5,117 bases of DNA, from the NCBI GenBank assembly GCA_947068385.1, contig CAMTBF010000292.1, positions 1 to 5,117 on the forward strand, read 5' to 3'. Position 1 is the stretch's first letter; the number at the start of each line of letters is the position of its first letter. Position numbers and translations under genes: made by a program. The notes under the pieces were generated by a model, which did no database searches, was not told where the DNA came from, and worked only from the letters and a program-made list of their open reading frames with translations. Positions 1-5,117 of the stretch are shown piece after piece. This DNA is from an uncultured Lachnospiraceae bacterium (GTDB lineage Bacteria; Bacillota; Clostridia; Lachnospirales; Lachnospiraceae).

Positions 1-1991
1 TGGGCATGCTTTTGTGCATCGTGGACGTGGCCATATTCACCATCGATATCCGGGCGGGCATCATCCTGACAGGATATCTGATATGCTATTTTGCCGTGAC
101 CCTGTCGCTGTATTTCCGCAACAGGCCGCTCATCATGAACGAGCTGATCAGCTTCGCCACGGAGTACGGGCAGATCCAGAAGAAGCTCCTGCGGGACCTG
201 GACGTGCCCTATGCCCTGCTGGAGGACAACGGGAAGGTGATATGGACGAACATCGCCTTCGAGTCCATCGTCCACCAGCCCAAGGGGTACAAGAAATCCA
301 TCACCTCCCTTTTCCCCACGATCACCAAGGACCGCCTGCCGGATGCCAATGAGGTGGACGAGGCCCAGTATGAGCTGGAATATGAGGGAAACGAATATGT
401 GGTGAAACTGAAGAAGATCTCCCTCCAGGAGATGGCGGAGCACAGCGACATGATAGACGCGGAGGGGTACGAGGGATTCCTGATAGCGGTCTATCTCTAC
501 GACGAGACCGCCCTGCACATCGCCCTGCAGGAGGTGGACGACCAGAGCCTGGCCGTGGGCATGATCTACCTGGACAATTACGATGAGGCCCTGGACGGCG
601 TGGAGGAGGTGCGCCGCTCCCTTCTGATCGCGCTGATCGACCGGAAGGTGAACAAATACATCTCCTCCTTCGACGGCATCTGCAAGAAGCTGGAGAAGGA
701 CAAGTACCTGGCCATCATGCGCAAGCGGGCGGTGGCCCAGCTCCAGGAGTCCCGCTTCGACCTGCTGGAGGAGGTCAAGACGGTCAACATCGGCAACGAG
801 ATGGCAGTGACCATCAGCATCGGCGTAGGGCTGGACGGCCTGACCTACGCCCAGAACTATGAATTCTCCCGCAACGCCATCGACCTGGCCCTGGGCCGGG
901 GCGGCGACCAGGCCGTCATCAAGACGCCGGACAGCATCACCTACTATGGCGGCAAGAGCCAGCAGGTGGAGAAGAACACCCGGGTGAAGGCCCGCGTGAA
1001 GGCCCATGCCCTCCGTGAGATCATCACGGGCAAGGACCAGGTGCTGGTCATGGGCCACAGGATGCCGGACGCGGACAGCTTCGGCGCCGCCGTGGGCATC
1101 TACAGGATCGCGCTGACCCTGGGGCGCAAGGCCCACATCGTGCTGAACGACCAGGTCCCGGCGATCGAGCCCATGGTGGAGCTGTTCAAGGGGAACACGG
1201 AGTATGAGAGCGACATGATCATCGGCAACCAGCAGGCCATAGAAGCCGCCGGGAGCAACACCGTCCTGGTGGTGGTGGACGTGAACAAGCCCTCCATCAC
1301 GGAGTGCCCGGACCTCCTGCGGTACTGCAAGTCCGTGGTGGTGCTGGACCATCACAGGCAGGGCACGGAGACCATCGAGAACGCCACGCTCTCCTATGTG
1401 GAGCCATACGCCTCCTCCTCCTGCGAGATGGTGTCGGAGATCCTGCAGTACACCTACGACAATATCCGGATCCGCCCGGAGGAGGCCGACTGCATGTACT
1501 CCGGCATCATGATAGACACCAACAATTTCATGATAAAGGCCGGCGTGCGCACCTTTGAGGCGGCGGCGTTCCTGCGCCGCAACGGCGCGGACGTGACCAG
1601 GGTCCGGAAGCTCTTCCGGGAGGACGCCCAGGGGTACAAGGCCAAGGCGGATGCGGTGAGCCAGGCCGAGATCTACAAGCAATGCTTTACCATCTCCATC
1701 TGTACGGCGGAGGACCTGCCCAATCCCACGATCATCGGGGCGCAGGCGGCCAACGAGCTGCTGAACATCAAGGGCATCAAGGCCAGCTTCGTACTGACGG
1801 ACTTCCAGGGGAAGATACATATCAGCGCCCGCTCCATCGATGAGGTCAATGTGCAGATCATCATGGAGCGCATGGGCGGCGGCGGACATCTGAACGCGGC
1901 GGCCTGCCAGATGGAGGGCGTGGGCATCATCGAGGCCATGGGGGCGCTGAAGCGGACGATCGACAGCATGCTGGAGAATGGGGAAATATAG
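1..1991 (+). CDS. gdpP: GdpP-type cyclic-di-AMP phosphodiesterase (DHH/DHHA1 family), 5' end cut by window edge
   Basis: Membrane-bound enzyme that hydrolyses the second messenger c-di-AMP to pApA, affecting potassium/osmolyte balance and cell-wall stress in Firmicutes. Codons run from base 3; residue numbers count the ATG at base 6 as 1. That Met lies inside a hydrophobic helix and the frame is open to the edge, so I judge it internal, with roughly 15-20 residues missing. Visible order: end of TM1 (1-13), TM2 (about 17-37), PAS-like domain (about 60-165), degenerate GGDEF domain (about 184-311) with KLEKDKYLA (228-236) where the active signature would be, then the DHH domain. Its metal-binding motifs are all present: H351/D355/D357 (GHRMPDADS), D425, D448-H449-H450 and D504. 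The DHHA1 domain ends with GGGGH at 624-628. The degenerate GGDEF is normal for GdpP and argues against cyclase activity. It lies 23 bases upstream of rplI in an apparent gdpP-rplI-dnaB operon. Confidence 0.96.
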   Translation, partial: GMLLCIVDVAIFTIDIRAGIILTGYLICYFAVTLSLYFRNRPLIMNELISFATEYGQIQKKLLRDLDVPYALLEDNGKVIWTNIAFESIVHQPKGYKKSITSLFPTITKDRLPDANEVDEAQYELEYEGNEYVVKLKKISLQEMAEHSDMIDAEGYEGFLIAVYLYDETALHIALQEVDDQSLAVGMIYLDNYDEALDGVEEVRRSLLIALIDRKVNKYISSFDGICKKLEKDKYLAIMRKRAVAQLQESRFDLLEEVKTVNIGNEMAVTISIGVGLDGLTYAQNYEFSRNAIDLALGRGGDQAVIKTPDSITYYGGKSQQVEKNTRVKARVKAHALREIITGKDQVLVMGHRMPDADSFGAAVGIYRIALTLGRKAHIVLNDQVPAIEPMVELFKGNTEYESDMIIGNQQAIEAAGSNTVLVVVDVNKPSITECPDLLRYCKSVVVLDHHRQGTETIENATLSYVEPYASSSCEMVSEILQYTYDNIRIRPEEADCMYSGIMIDTNNFMIKAGVRTFEAAAFLRRNGADVTRVRKLFREDAQGYKAKADAVSQAEIYKQCFTISICTAEDLPNPTIIGAQAANELLNIKGIKASFVLTDFQGKIHISARSIDEVNVQIIMERMGGGGHLNAAACQMEGVGIIEAMGALKRTIDSMLENGEI

Positions 1992-2000
1992 TTTACCGGG

Positions 2001-2006
2001 AAAGGA
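2001..2006 (+). promoter_or_regulatory. Ribosome binding site of rplI
   Basis: AAAGGA lies 8 bases before the ATG at 2015, in the short gap after the gdpP stop. It supports this start over the nearby out-of-frame ATG at 2007, which reaches a stop after three codons. Confidence 0.75.
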
Positions 2007-2014
2007 ATGAGAGT

Positions 2015-2461
2015 ATGAAGATCATATTATTACAGGACGAGAAAAAGCTGGGCAAGAAGGGCGACGTCATCGAGGCCAGCGACGGATTTGCCAGGAACTA
2101 CATCCTGCCCAGGAAGATAGGGATCGAGGCCACGCCCAAGAACATGAACGAGCTGAAGCTCCAGAAGGCCAGCCAGGACAAGCGCGCCCAGGAGCAGATG
2201 GAGGCGGCAAAGGCCCTGGCGGCGCAGCTGGAGGACAAGCAGATCGTGGTGAAGATCAAGGGGGGAGAGGGCGGAAGGACCTTCGGCTCCGTGTCCTCCA
2301 AGGAGATTGCCGCAGCCTGCCAGGAGCAGCATGGCATCGAGATCGACAAGAAGAAGATCCAGCTGCCGGAGAGCATCAAGAGCTTTGGCTCCTACGAGGT
2401 GCCCATCAAGCTGCATCCCCAGGTGACGGGGAAGCTGGCCGTAAAAGTGACAGAAGCGTGA
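2015..2461 (+). CDS. rplI: 50S ribosomal protein L9 (bL9)
   Basis: A 148-residue protein, the usual length for bL9, which binds 23S rRNA near the L1 stalk and helps maintain reading frame and ribosome spacing. The N-terminal rRNA-binding domain (1 to about 40) starts MKIILLQDEKKLGKKGDV and carries the family signature GFARNYILP (about 24-32), with Ile where Leu is more usual. A long charged helix of the family type follows (about 41-75, rich in Lys, Gln, Glu and Ala). The C-terminal domain (about 77-148) includes GGRTFGSVSSKEI and the end segment KLAVKVTEA. The start is supported by AAAGGA 8 bases upstream and by the canonical MKIILL beginning. The gene sits between gdpP (23-base gap) and dnaB (4-base gap), an arrangement common in Firmicutes. 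Nothing about it is unusual. Confidence 0.98.
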   Translation: MKIILLQDEKKLGKKGDVIEASDGFARNYILPRKIGIEATPKNMNELKLQKASQDKRAQEQMEAAKALAAQLEDKQIVVKIKGGEGGRTFGSVSSKEIAAACQEQHGIEIDKKKIQLPESIKSFGSYEVPIKLHPQVTGKLAVKVTEA

Positions 2462-2465
2462 CGTC

Positions 2466-3812
2466 ATGGAAGAAAATGTGCTCAAGAGGATATTGCCCCA
2501 CAACATGGAGGCGGAGCAGTCCGTCATCGGCTCCATGCTCCTGGACAGGGAGAACATAGCCAAGGCCTCGGAGCTGATAAGCGGGGAGGATTTCTACAAC
2601 AGACAGTACGGCATCCTGTTCGACACCATGTGCGAGCTGAACGATGCGGGAAGCCCGGTAGACCTGGTGACGCTGCAGGAGCGCCTGCGCTCCAAGGACG
2701 TGCCGCCGGAGGTCAGCAGCCTGGAATTCGTGAAGGAGCTCCTCAGCGCGCCGCTGATATCCGCCAATATCAAGTCCTATGCCGAGATCGTGGCGGAGAA
2801 GGCGATCCTGCGGAAGCTGATACGCCTGAACGAGGACATCGCCAACACCTGCTACGCGGGCAAGGAGAGCCTGGAATACATACTGGAGGACACGGAGAAG
2901 CGTGTGTTCCAGCTGGTGCAGAAGCGTACCACGGATTCCTATGTCCCGATCAGGCAGGTGGTCATGAACGCCATGGACAAGATAGAGGCGGCGGCCAAGA
3001 ACCACGGGAACGTCACCGGCATCCCCACGGGCTTCCTGGATCTGGACTACCGCACGGCGGGGATGCAGCCCTCCGACCTGGTGCTGATAGCGGCCCGCCC
3101 CTCCATGGGGAAGACCGCCTTCGAGCTGAACCTGGCCAGGCACGCGGCCTTCAAGAAAGGGCTGACCGTGGCCATCTTCAGCCTGGAGATGAGCAAGGAG
3201 CAGCTGGTGAACCGTATGCTCTCCATGGAATCCAGCGTGGACGCCCAGAAGCTGCGCACGGGGCAGATGAACGACCAGGAGTGGGAGAAGCTGATAGAGA
3301 GCGCGGGGGTCATCGGGAAGTCCTCCCTGATCATCGACGACACGCCGGGCATCGGCATCGCGGAGCTGCGCTCCAAATGCCGGAAGTACAAGCTGGAGCA
3401 TGACCTGTCCATCATCATGATCGACTACCTGCAGCTGATGACGGGGAACGGCAAGACCGAGTCCAGGCAGCAGGAGATATCGGAGATATCCCGCTCCCTG
3501 AAGGCGGTGGCCAGAGAGCTGAACGTACCGGTCATCGCGTTCTCCCAGCTCTCCCGGGCGGTGGAGCAGCGGCCCGACCACAGGCCGATCCTGTCGGACC
3601 TGAGGGAATCCGGCGCGATCGAGCAGGACGCGGACGTGGTCATGTTCATCTACAGGGACGATTATTATAACCATGATTCGGAGAAGAAGGGAATCGCCGA
3701 GATCATCATCGCCAAGCAGAGGAACGGCCCGATCGGCACCATAGAGCTGGCCTGGCTGCCTGAGTACCAGAGGTTCATGAACCTGGAGCACAGGCCGGTG
3801 GGCGACAGATAG
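2466..3812 (+). CDS. dnaB: Replicative DNA helicase DnaB (called DnaC in Bacillus)
   Basis: Hexameric ATP-driven helicase that unwinds DNA at the fork and recruits primase. At 448 residues it is normal for the family and carries no intein. The N-terminal helical domain (1 to about 105) begins near LPHNMEAEQSVIG. A linker helix region (about 150-180) follows, then the RecA-like ATPase domain. Walker A is ARPSMGKT at 210-217 (K216, T217). Walker B is IIMIDYLQL around 316-324 (D320). The conserved DLRESGAIEQDADVV region begins near 378 and holds the family-specific LRESG at 379-383. The preceding residue in Walker A is Ala rather than the more common Gly (AARPSMGKT), a minor variation. The start fits the family N-terminus, but no convincing Shine-Dalgarno precedes it; only CGTC separates it from the rplI stop, so translation is probably coupled to rplI. 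An intrinsic terminator follows at 3846-3881. Confidence 0.98.
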   Translation: MEENVLKRILPHNMEAEQSVIGSMLLDRENIAKASELISGEDFYNRQYGILFDTMCELNDAGSPVDLVTLQERLRSKDVPPEVSSLEFVKELLSAPLISANIKSYAEIVAEKAILRKLIRLNEDIANTCYAGKESLEYILEDTEKRVFQLVQKRTTDSYVPIRQVVMNAMDKIEAAAKNHGNVTGIPTGFLDLDYRTAGMQPSDLVLIAARPSMGKTAFELNLARHAAFKKGLTVAIFSLEMSKEQLVNRMLSMESSVDAQKLRTGQMNDQEWEKLIESAGVIGKSSLIIDDTPGIGIAELRSKCRKYKLEHDLSIIMIDYLQLMTGNGKTESRQQEISEISRSLKAVARELNVPVIAFSQLSRAVEQRPDHRPILSDLRESGAIEQDADVVMFIYRDDYYNHDSEKKGIAEIIIAKQRNGPIGTIELAWLPEYQRFMNLEHRPVGDR

Positions 3813-3845
3813 AAGAGGACGGATGAAAGGAAGACAGAAACCTAC

Positions 3846-3881
3846 AAAAGAGGATGAGCGGGCAAGCTCGTCCTCTTTTTT
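3846..3881 (+). terminator. Intrinsic terminator of the gdpP-rplI-dnaB operon
   Basis: The arms AAAAGAGGATGAGC (3846-3859) and GCTCGTCCTCTTTT (3866-3879) pair over 14 bp with a single G-U pair. The loop is six bases (GGGCAA), and a run of six T's spans 3876-3881. It lies 33 bases after the dnaB stop, as expected for rho-independent termination. The opposite strand has only a short T run after the stem, so any action on minus-strand transcripts would be weaker. Confidence 0.93.
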
Positions 3882-3906
3882 CGTTTAGAGGACTCACAAA
3901 GCATGG

Positions 3907-3913
3907 AGAGGAG
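3907..3913 (+). promoter_or_regulatory. Ribosome binding site of the MerR-type gene
   Basis: AGAGGAG, within a longer purine run GGAGAGGAG from 3905, ends 5 bases before the ATG at 3919. It decides the start at 3919 over the ATG at 3903, which is in another frame and lies before the purine run. Confidence 0.75.
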
Positions 3914-3918
3914 AAGCT

Positions 3919-4620
3919 ATGGGAGATTATTTGCTGATTTCGGATGCCGCAAAGGAGGTAAGGGTGGAGAGCCATGTGTTGCGCTACTGGGAGGAGGAGC
4001 TGCATCTGCCGATCAAGCGCAACGAGCTGGGGCATCGATACTATACGGAAGAGGACGTGGAGCGGTTTAAGCAGATAAAAGGGATGAAAGAGAGGGGACT
4101 GCAATTGAAGGCAATCAAGATGATTTTAAAGGACGGAAAGCTGGACGTACTGCCTCCGGACGCCCCGGGAGAATGTGGGATAGAGGGAGGCGTGGAAACG
4201 GACGGGCAGGAGACGGAGCAGGCAGGGGGGCTGGCCATCGACATCGTGCCGAACAGGAGCAGGGCGCCGGAGGCCGTGCAGGAGTCCAGGGAGGACAAGT
4301 CCAGAAGGCTCCAATGGCTGCTCCAGCAGCTCATACGCCAGACCCTGCAGGAGAACAACCAGAACCTGACCCGGGAGATCCGGGAGAGCGTGGTGAAGGA
4401 GCTGGACTACCAGTTCCGGATGCAGGAGGAGCGGGAGGAGGCCAGGGACAGGATGCTGGCGGAGCGGGACGAGGAGCACTATAAGAGGATGGACGAGCTG
4501 CTGCGCAAAAAGAGCCGCCACCTGAAGAAGGCAAAGGCGGAGAACGGCCAGGAGAGGGCCGATTCCCAGAAAGCAGAAGAGGCCCAGGCTGCGGGCAAAA
4601 AGAAAAGGCGCTTCTTCTGA
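3919..4620 (+). CDS. MerR-type HTH protein with long helical C-terminal region (RacA-like architecture), function unknown
   Basis: A 233-residue protein. Residues 4-75 form a MerR-like winged helix-turn-helix: YLLISDAAKEVRVESHVLRYWEE (4-26), then GHRYYTEEDVERF (38-50) and a second helix pair ending near LKAIKMIL (63-70). This part should bind DNA. Residues about 79-123 are an acidic, Gly/Pro-containing linker, probably disordered. Residues about 125-205 are dense in Glu, Arg, Lys, Gln and Leu and predict a long helix or coiled coil instead of the effector domain of classical MerR sensors; no cysteine metal site is visible. The tail is basic and aromatic, KKKRRFF (227-233). I recall similar proteins in Lachnospiraceae but know no established function. 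Options are a transcription regulator or a nucleoid/segregation protein like Bacillus RacA. The gene starts 37 bases after the dnaB operon terminator with no clear promoter in between. Its last codons overlap a terminator serving the opposite strand. Confidence 0.88.
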   Translation: MGDYLLISDAAKEVRVESHVLRYWEEELHLPIKRNELGHRYYTEEDVERFKQIKGMKERGLQLKAIKMILKDGKLDVLPPDAPGECGIEGGVETDGQETEQAGGLAIDIVPNRSRAPEAVQESREDKSRRLQWLLQQLIRQTLQENNQNLTREIRESVVKELDYQFRMQEEREEARDRMLAERDEEHYKRMDELLRKKSRHLKKAKAENGQERADSQKAEEAQAAGKKKRRFF

Positions 4621-4630
4621 AGAAGCGCCT
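4597..4630 (-). terminator. Intrinsic terminator of the pflA-ferredoxin transcript, inside the 3' end of the MerR-type gene
   Basis: AGGCGCTTCTTC (4606-4617) and GAAGAAGCGCCT (4619-4630) are perfect inverted repeats around T4618; a realistic fold has about 10 bp with a 5-base loop. Read on the minus strand, the stem is followed by TTTTCTTTTT (complement of 4597-4606), the expected U-tract. On the plus strand no T run follows, so it works as a terminator mainly for leftward transcription. The left arm and A-rich stretch are also the codons for the KKKRRFF tail, and the TGA stop (4618-4620) lies at the hairpin centre. Confidence 0.88.
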
Positions 4631-4632
4631 GT

Positions 4633-4664
4633 CCGCCCGGACGGAATGGGAACCCTCCGGGCGG
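4633..4664. repeat. GC-rich inverted repeat between the convergent genes
   Basis: CCGCCCGGA (4633-4641) and TCCGGGCGG (4656-4664) pair over 9 bp around a 14-base loop. Neither strand has a T run right after it, so it is not a standard intrinsic terminator by itself. It lies in the 3' UTR of the ferredoxin transcript, directly before the terminator hairpin, and may stabilise the mRNA 3' end or assist termination of the rightward transcript. Confidence 0.6.
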
Positions 4665-4694
4665 TATGGATCCTTTCGGTCTCTCCGCGGCCCT

Positions 4695-4865
4695 TTAGCC
4701 CTCGGAGATAGTGCCGGTAGGGCATGTGCCTGCGCAGGAACCGCAGTCGATGCACTTGTCGGGATCGATCTCGAATTTCCCGTCCCCCATGCTGATAGCG
4801 CCTACAGGGCACTGTGCCTCACAGGCACCGCAAGCCACACAGCTATCGTTGATTACATATGCCAT
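4695..4865 (-). CDS. 2[4Fe-4S] ferredoxin, clostridial type
   Basis: A 56-residue soluble electron carrier, read as MAYVINDSCVACGACEAQCP and onward. It has two CxxCxxCxxxCP motifs: C9, C12, C15, C19 and C38, C41, C44, C48, enough ligands for two [4Fe-4S] clusters. The length and the internal duplication match bacterial 8-Fe ferredoxins. The start is supported by AGGAGG 9 bases upstream (complement of 4875-4880). The gene lies 15 bases after the pflA stop, so the two are very likely co-transcribed; an inference is that it donates low-potential electrons to the PflA radical-SAM cluster, although such ferredoxins also serve pyruvate:ferredoxin oxidoreductase and hydrogenases. The transcript appears to end at the terminator at 4597-4630. 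The composition is acidic, as usual for the family, and all eight cysteines are intact. Confidence 0.96.
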   Translation of the reverse strand: MAYVINDSCVACGACEAQCPVGAISMGDGKFEIDPDKCIDCGSCAGTCPTGTISEG

Positions 4866-4874
4866 AGTAAGTAT

Positions 4875-4880
4875 CCTCCT
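4875..4880 (-). promoter_or_regulatory. Ribosome binding site of the ferredoxin, abutting the pflA stop
   Basis: A perfect AGGAGG on the minus strand begins immediately after the pflA TAA (4881-4883) and sits 9 bases before the ferredoxin ATG. A ribosome terminating on pflA would occupy this site, which suggests coupled translation of the pair. Confidence 0.88.
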
Positions 4881-5078
4881 TTATGATCGTCTCTTTTTGA
4901 TGCCATCGATGATGGCCTTCTTTTTGTCCAGCAGCTTATCCTTATCCATGGCAGGGACGCCCTTGAGCTTATATTCCATGCCCAGGCTCTCGTATTTCTT
5001 CTCCCCCATGGTGTGGTAGGGCAGGACGTCCAGGGCCTTGAGGTTGTCGAACTGGCCGATGAAGTATCCCAATAAGCC
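4881..5078 (-). pseudogene. pflA: 3' remnant of pyruvate formate-lyase activating enzyme (C-terminal about 65 residues)
   Basis: Intact PflA is a radical-SAM enzyme of about 245-265 residues that uses S-adenosylmethionine and a [4Fe-4S] cluster to place the glycyl radical on pyruvate formate-lyase. Only its C-terminus is visible: LGYFIGQFDNLKALDVLPYH, then TMGEKKYESLGMEYKLKGVP, ending at TAA 4881-4883. The LLPYH-like and GxxY/KW-(x)GxxY segments match the family end (compare E. coli IELLPYHELGKHKW and EEYKLDGV). Going upstream, recognisable sequence stops near 5078, and the same frame hits TAA at 5088-5090. The VPG-type segment expected there is absent in all three minus frames, so one frameshift does not restore the gene. 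A TTG at 5072 could formally start a 63-residue product, but no ribosome site supports it. The radical-SAM CxxxCxxC motif would lie beyond the window. It may be a true truncation, an insertion junction or an assembly join. Confidence 0.8.
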
Positions 5079-5117
5079 GGAGAATTCTTAGATACAATTG
5101 TTCCCGCCTTATATGAC
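5079..5117. other. Unassigned AT-richer edge sequence upstream of the pflA remnant
   Basis: These 39 bases contain in-frame stops relative to pflA (TAA at 5088-5090 and again at 5109-5111 on the minus strand) and are more AT-rich than the neighbouring coding DNA. They include the palindrome AGAATTCT (5081-5088). I cannot match them to a known insertion-sequence end; they are too short to classify. Confidence 0.4.

Noticed and set aside
184..950. Possible active diguanylate cyclase from the GGDEF-like domain of the first gene.
   Set aside because: The signature loop is replaced by KLEKDKYLA; a degenerate GGDEF is standard in GdpP, and the neighbouring DHH/DHHA1 motifs define the function.
3474..3491. 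Tandem 9-base repeat GGAGATATC within dnaB.
   Set aside because: It encodes EISEIS inside the conserved QEISEISRSLK stretch of DnaB, so protein conservation explains it.
2406..3791. A long open frame antisense to dnaB (over 450 codons).
   Set aside because: It lies opposite an unmistakable dnaB. Its translation is Leu/Gly/Gln/His-rich without a recognisable domain, as expected when strong G/C bias at third positions removes antisense stops.
3823..3888. A 21-codon plus-strand frame (MKGRQKPTKEDERASSSSFFV) after dnaB.
   Set aside because: It reads straight through the operon terminator, its Ser/Phe run being the stem and U-tract, and its purine run is too close to the ATG for a good ribosome site.
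3919..4620. Metal- or redox-sensing MerR regulator.
   Set aside because: Only one cysteine (C86) is present, in the linker, and there is no metal-binding loop or effector domain after the HTH.
4126..4812. A long minus-strand open frame spanning the MerR-type gene and part of the ferredoxin.
   Set aside because: It overlaps two well-supported genes in the wrong frame and runs through the terminator hairpins. Its composition is Leu/Arg/Pro-rich with no domain.
5081..5117. Terminal inverted repeat of an insertion sequence at the right edge.
   Set aside because: I could not match it to a family end, no target duplication is visible, and no second end lies in the window. It is kept only as a possibility.

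Overview
The window looks like chromosomal DNA from an anaerobic, low-GC-phylum (Firmicutes/Bacillota) bacterium, most likely a Clostridia member of Lachnospiraceae type. The evidence is the gene order gdpP-rplI-dnaB, a clostridial-type 8-cysteine ferredoxin, a pyruvate formate-lyase activase remnant, strong AGGAGG-type ribosome sites and U-tract terminators. Codon third positions are strongly G/C-biased, so this is a GC-rich member. The family assignment is inference from remembered protein similarity, not from a search.

Layout, left to right. Bases 1-1991 (+) hold a membrane-anchored c-di-AMP phosphodiesterase, GdpP, cut by the left edge inside its first transmembrane helix. Bases 2015-2461 (+) encode ribosomal protein bL9 (rplI). 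Bases 2466-3812 (+) encode the replicative helicase DnaB. These three genes are tightly packed and read as one operon, closed by a strong intrinsic terminator at 3846-3881. Bases 3919-4620 (+) encode a MerR-type DNA-binding protein with an acidic/polar linker, a long charged helical segment and a basic tail. It starts only 37 bases after the terminator U-tract.

The right end is transcribed in the opposite direction. A 56-residue 2[4Fe-4S] ferredoxin (4695-4865, -) lies directly downstream of the 3' end of pflA (from 4881 leftward on -). The two genes look co-transcribed, and the ferredoxin could supply electrons to the radical-SAM activase. The converging units meet at 4597-4664. There the terminator for the minus-strand transcript is built into the last codons of the MerR-like gene and spells its KKKRRFF tail. 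The pflA frame loses recognisable sequence near 5078 and meets an in-frame TAA at 5088-5090, so the gene is broken there or the sequence is joined to something else at the right edge.

Most of the window is conserved housekeeping DNA. I see no CRISPR array, tRNA, rRNA, riboswitch, recognisable transposase or new defence system. The points most worth a second look are the terminator-encoded protein tail, the RacA-like architecture of the MerR-type protein beside dnaB, and the pflA junction.
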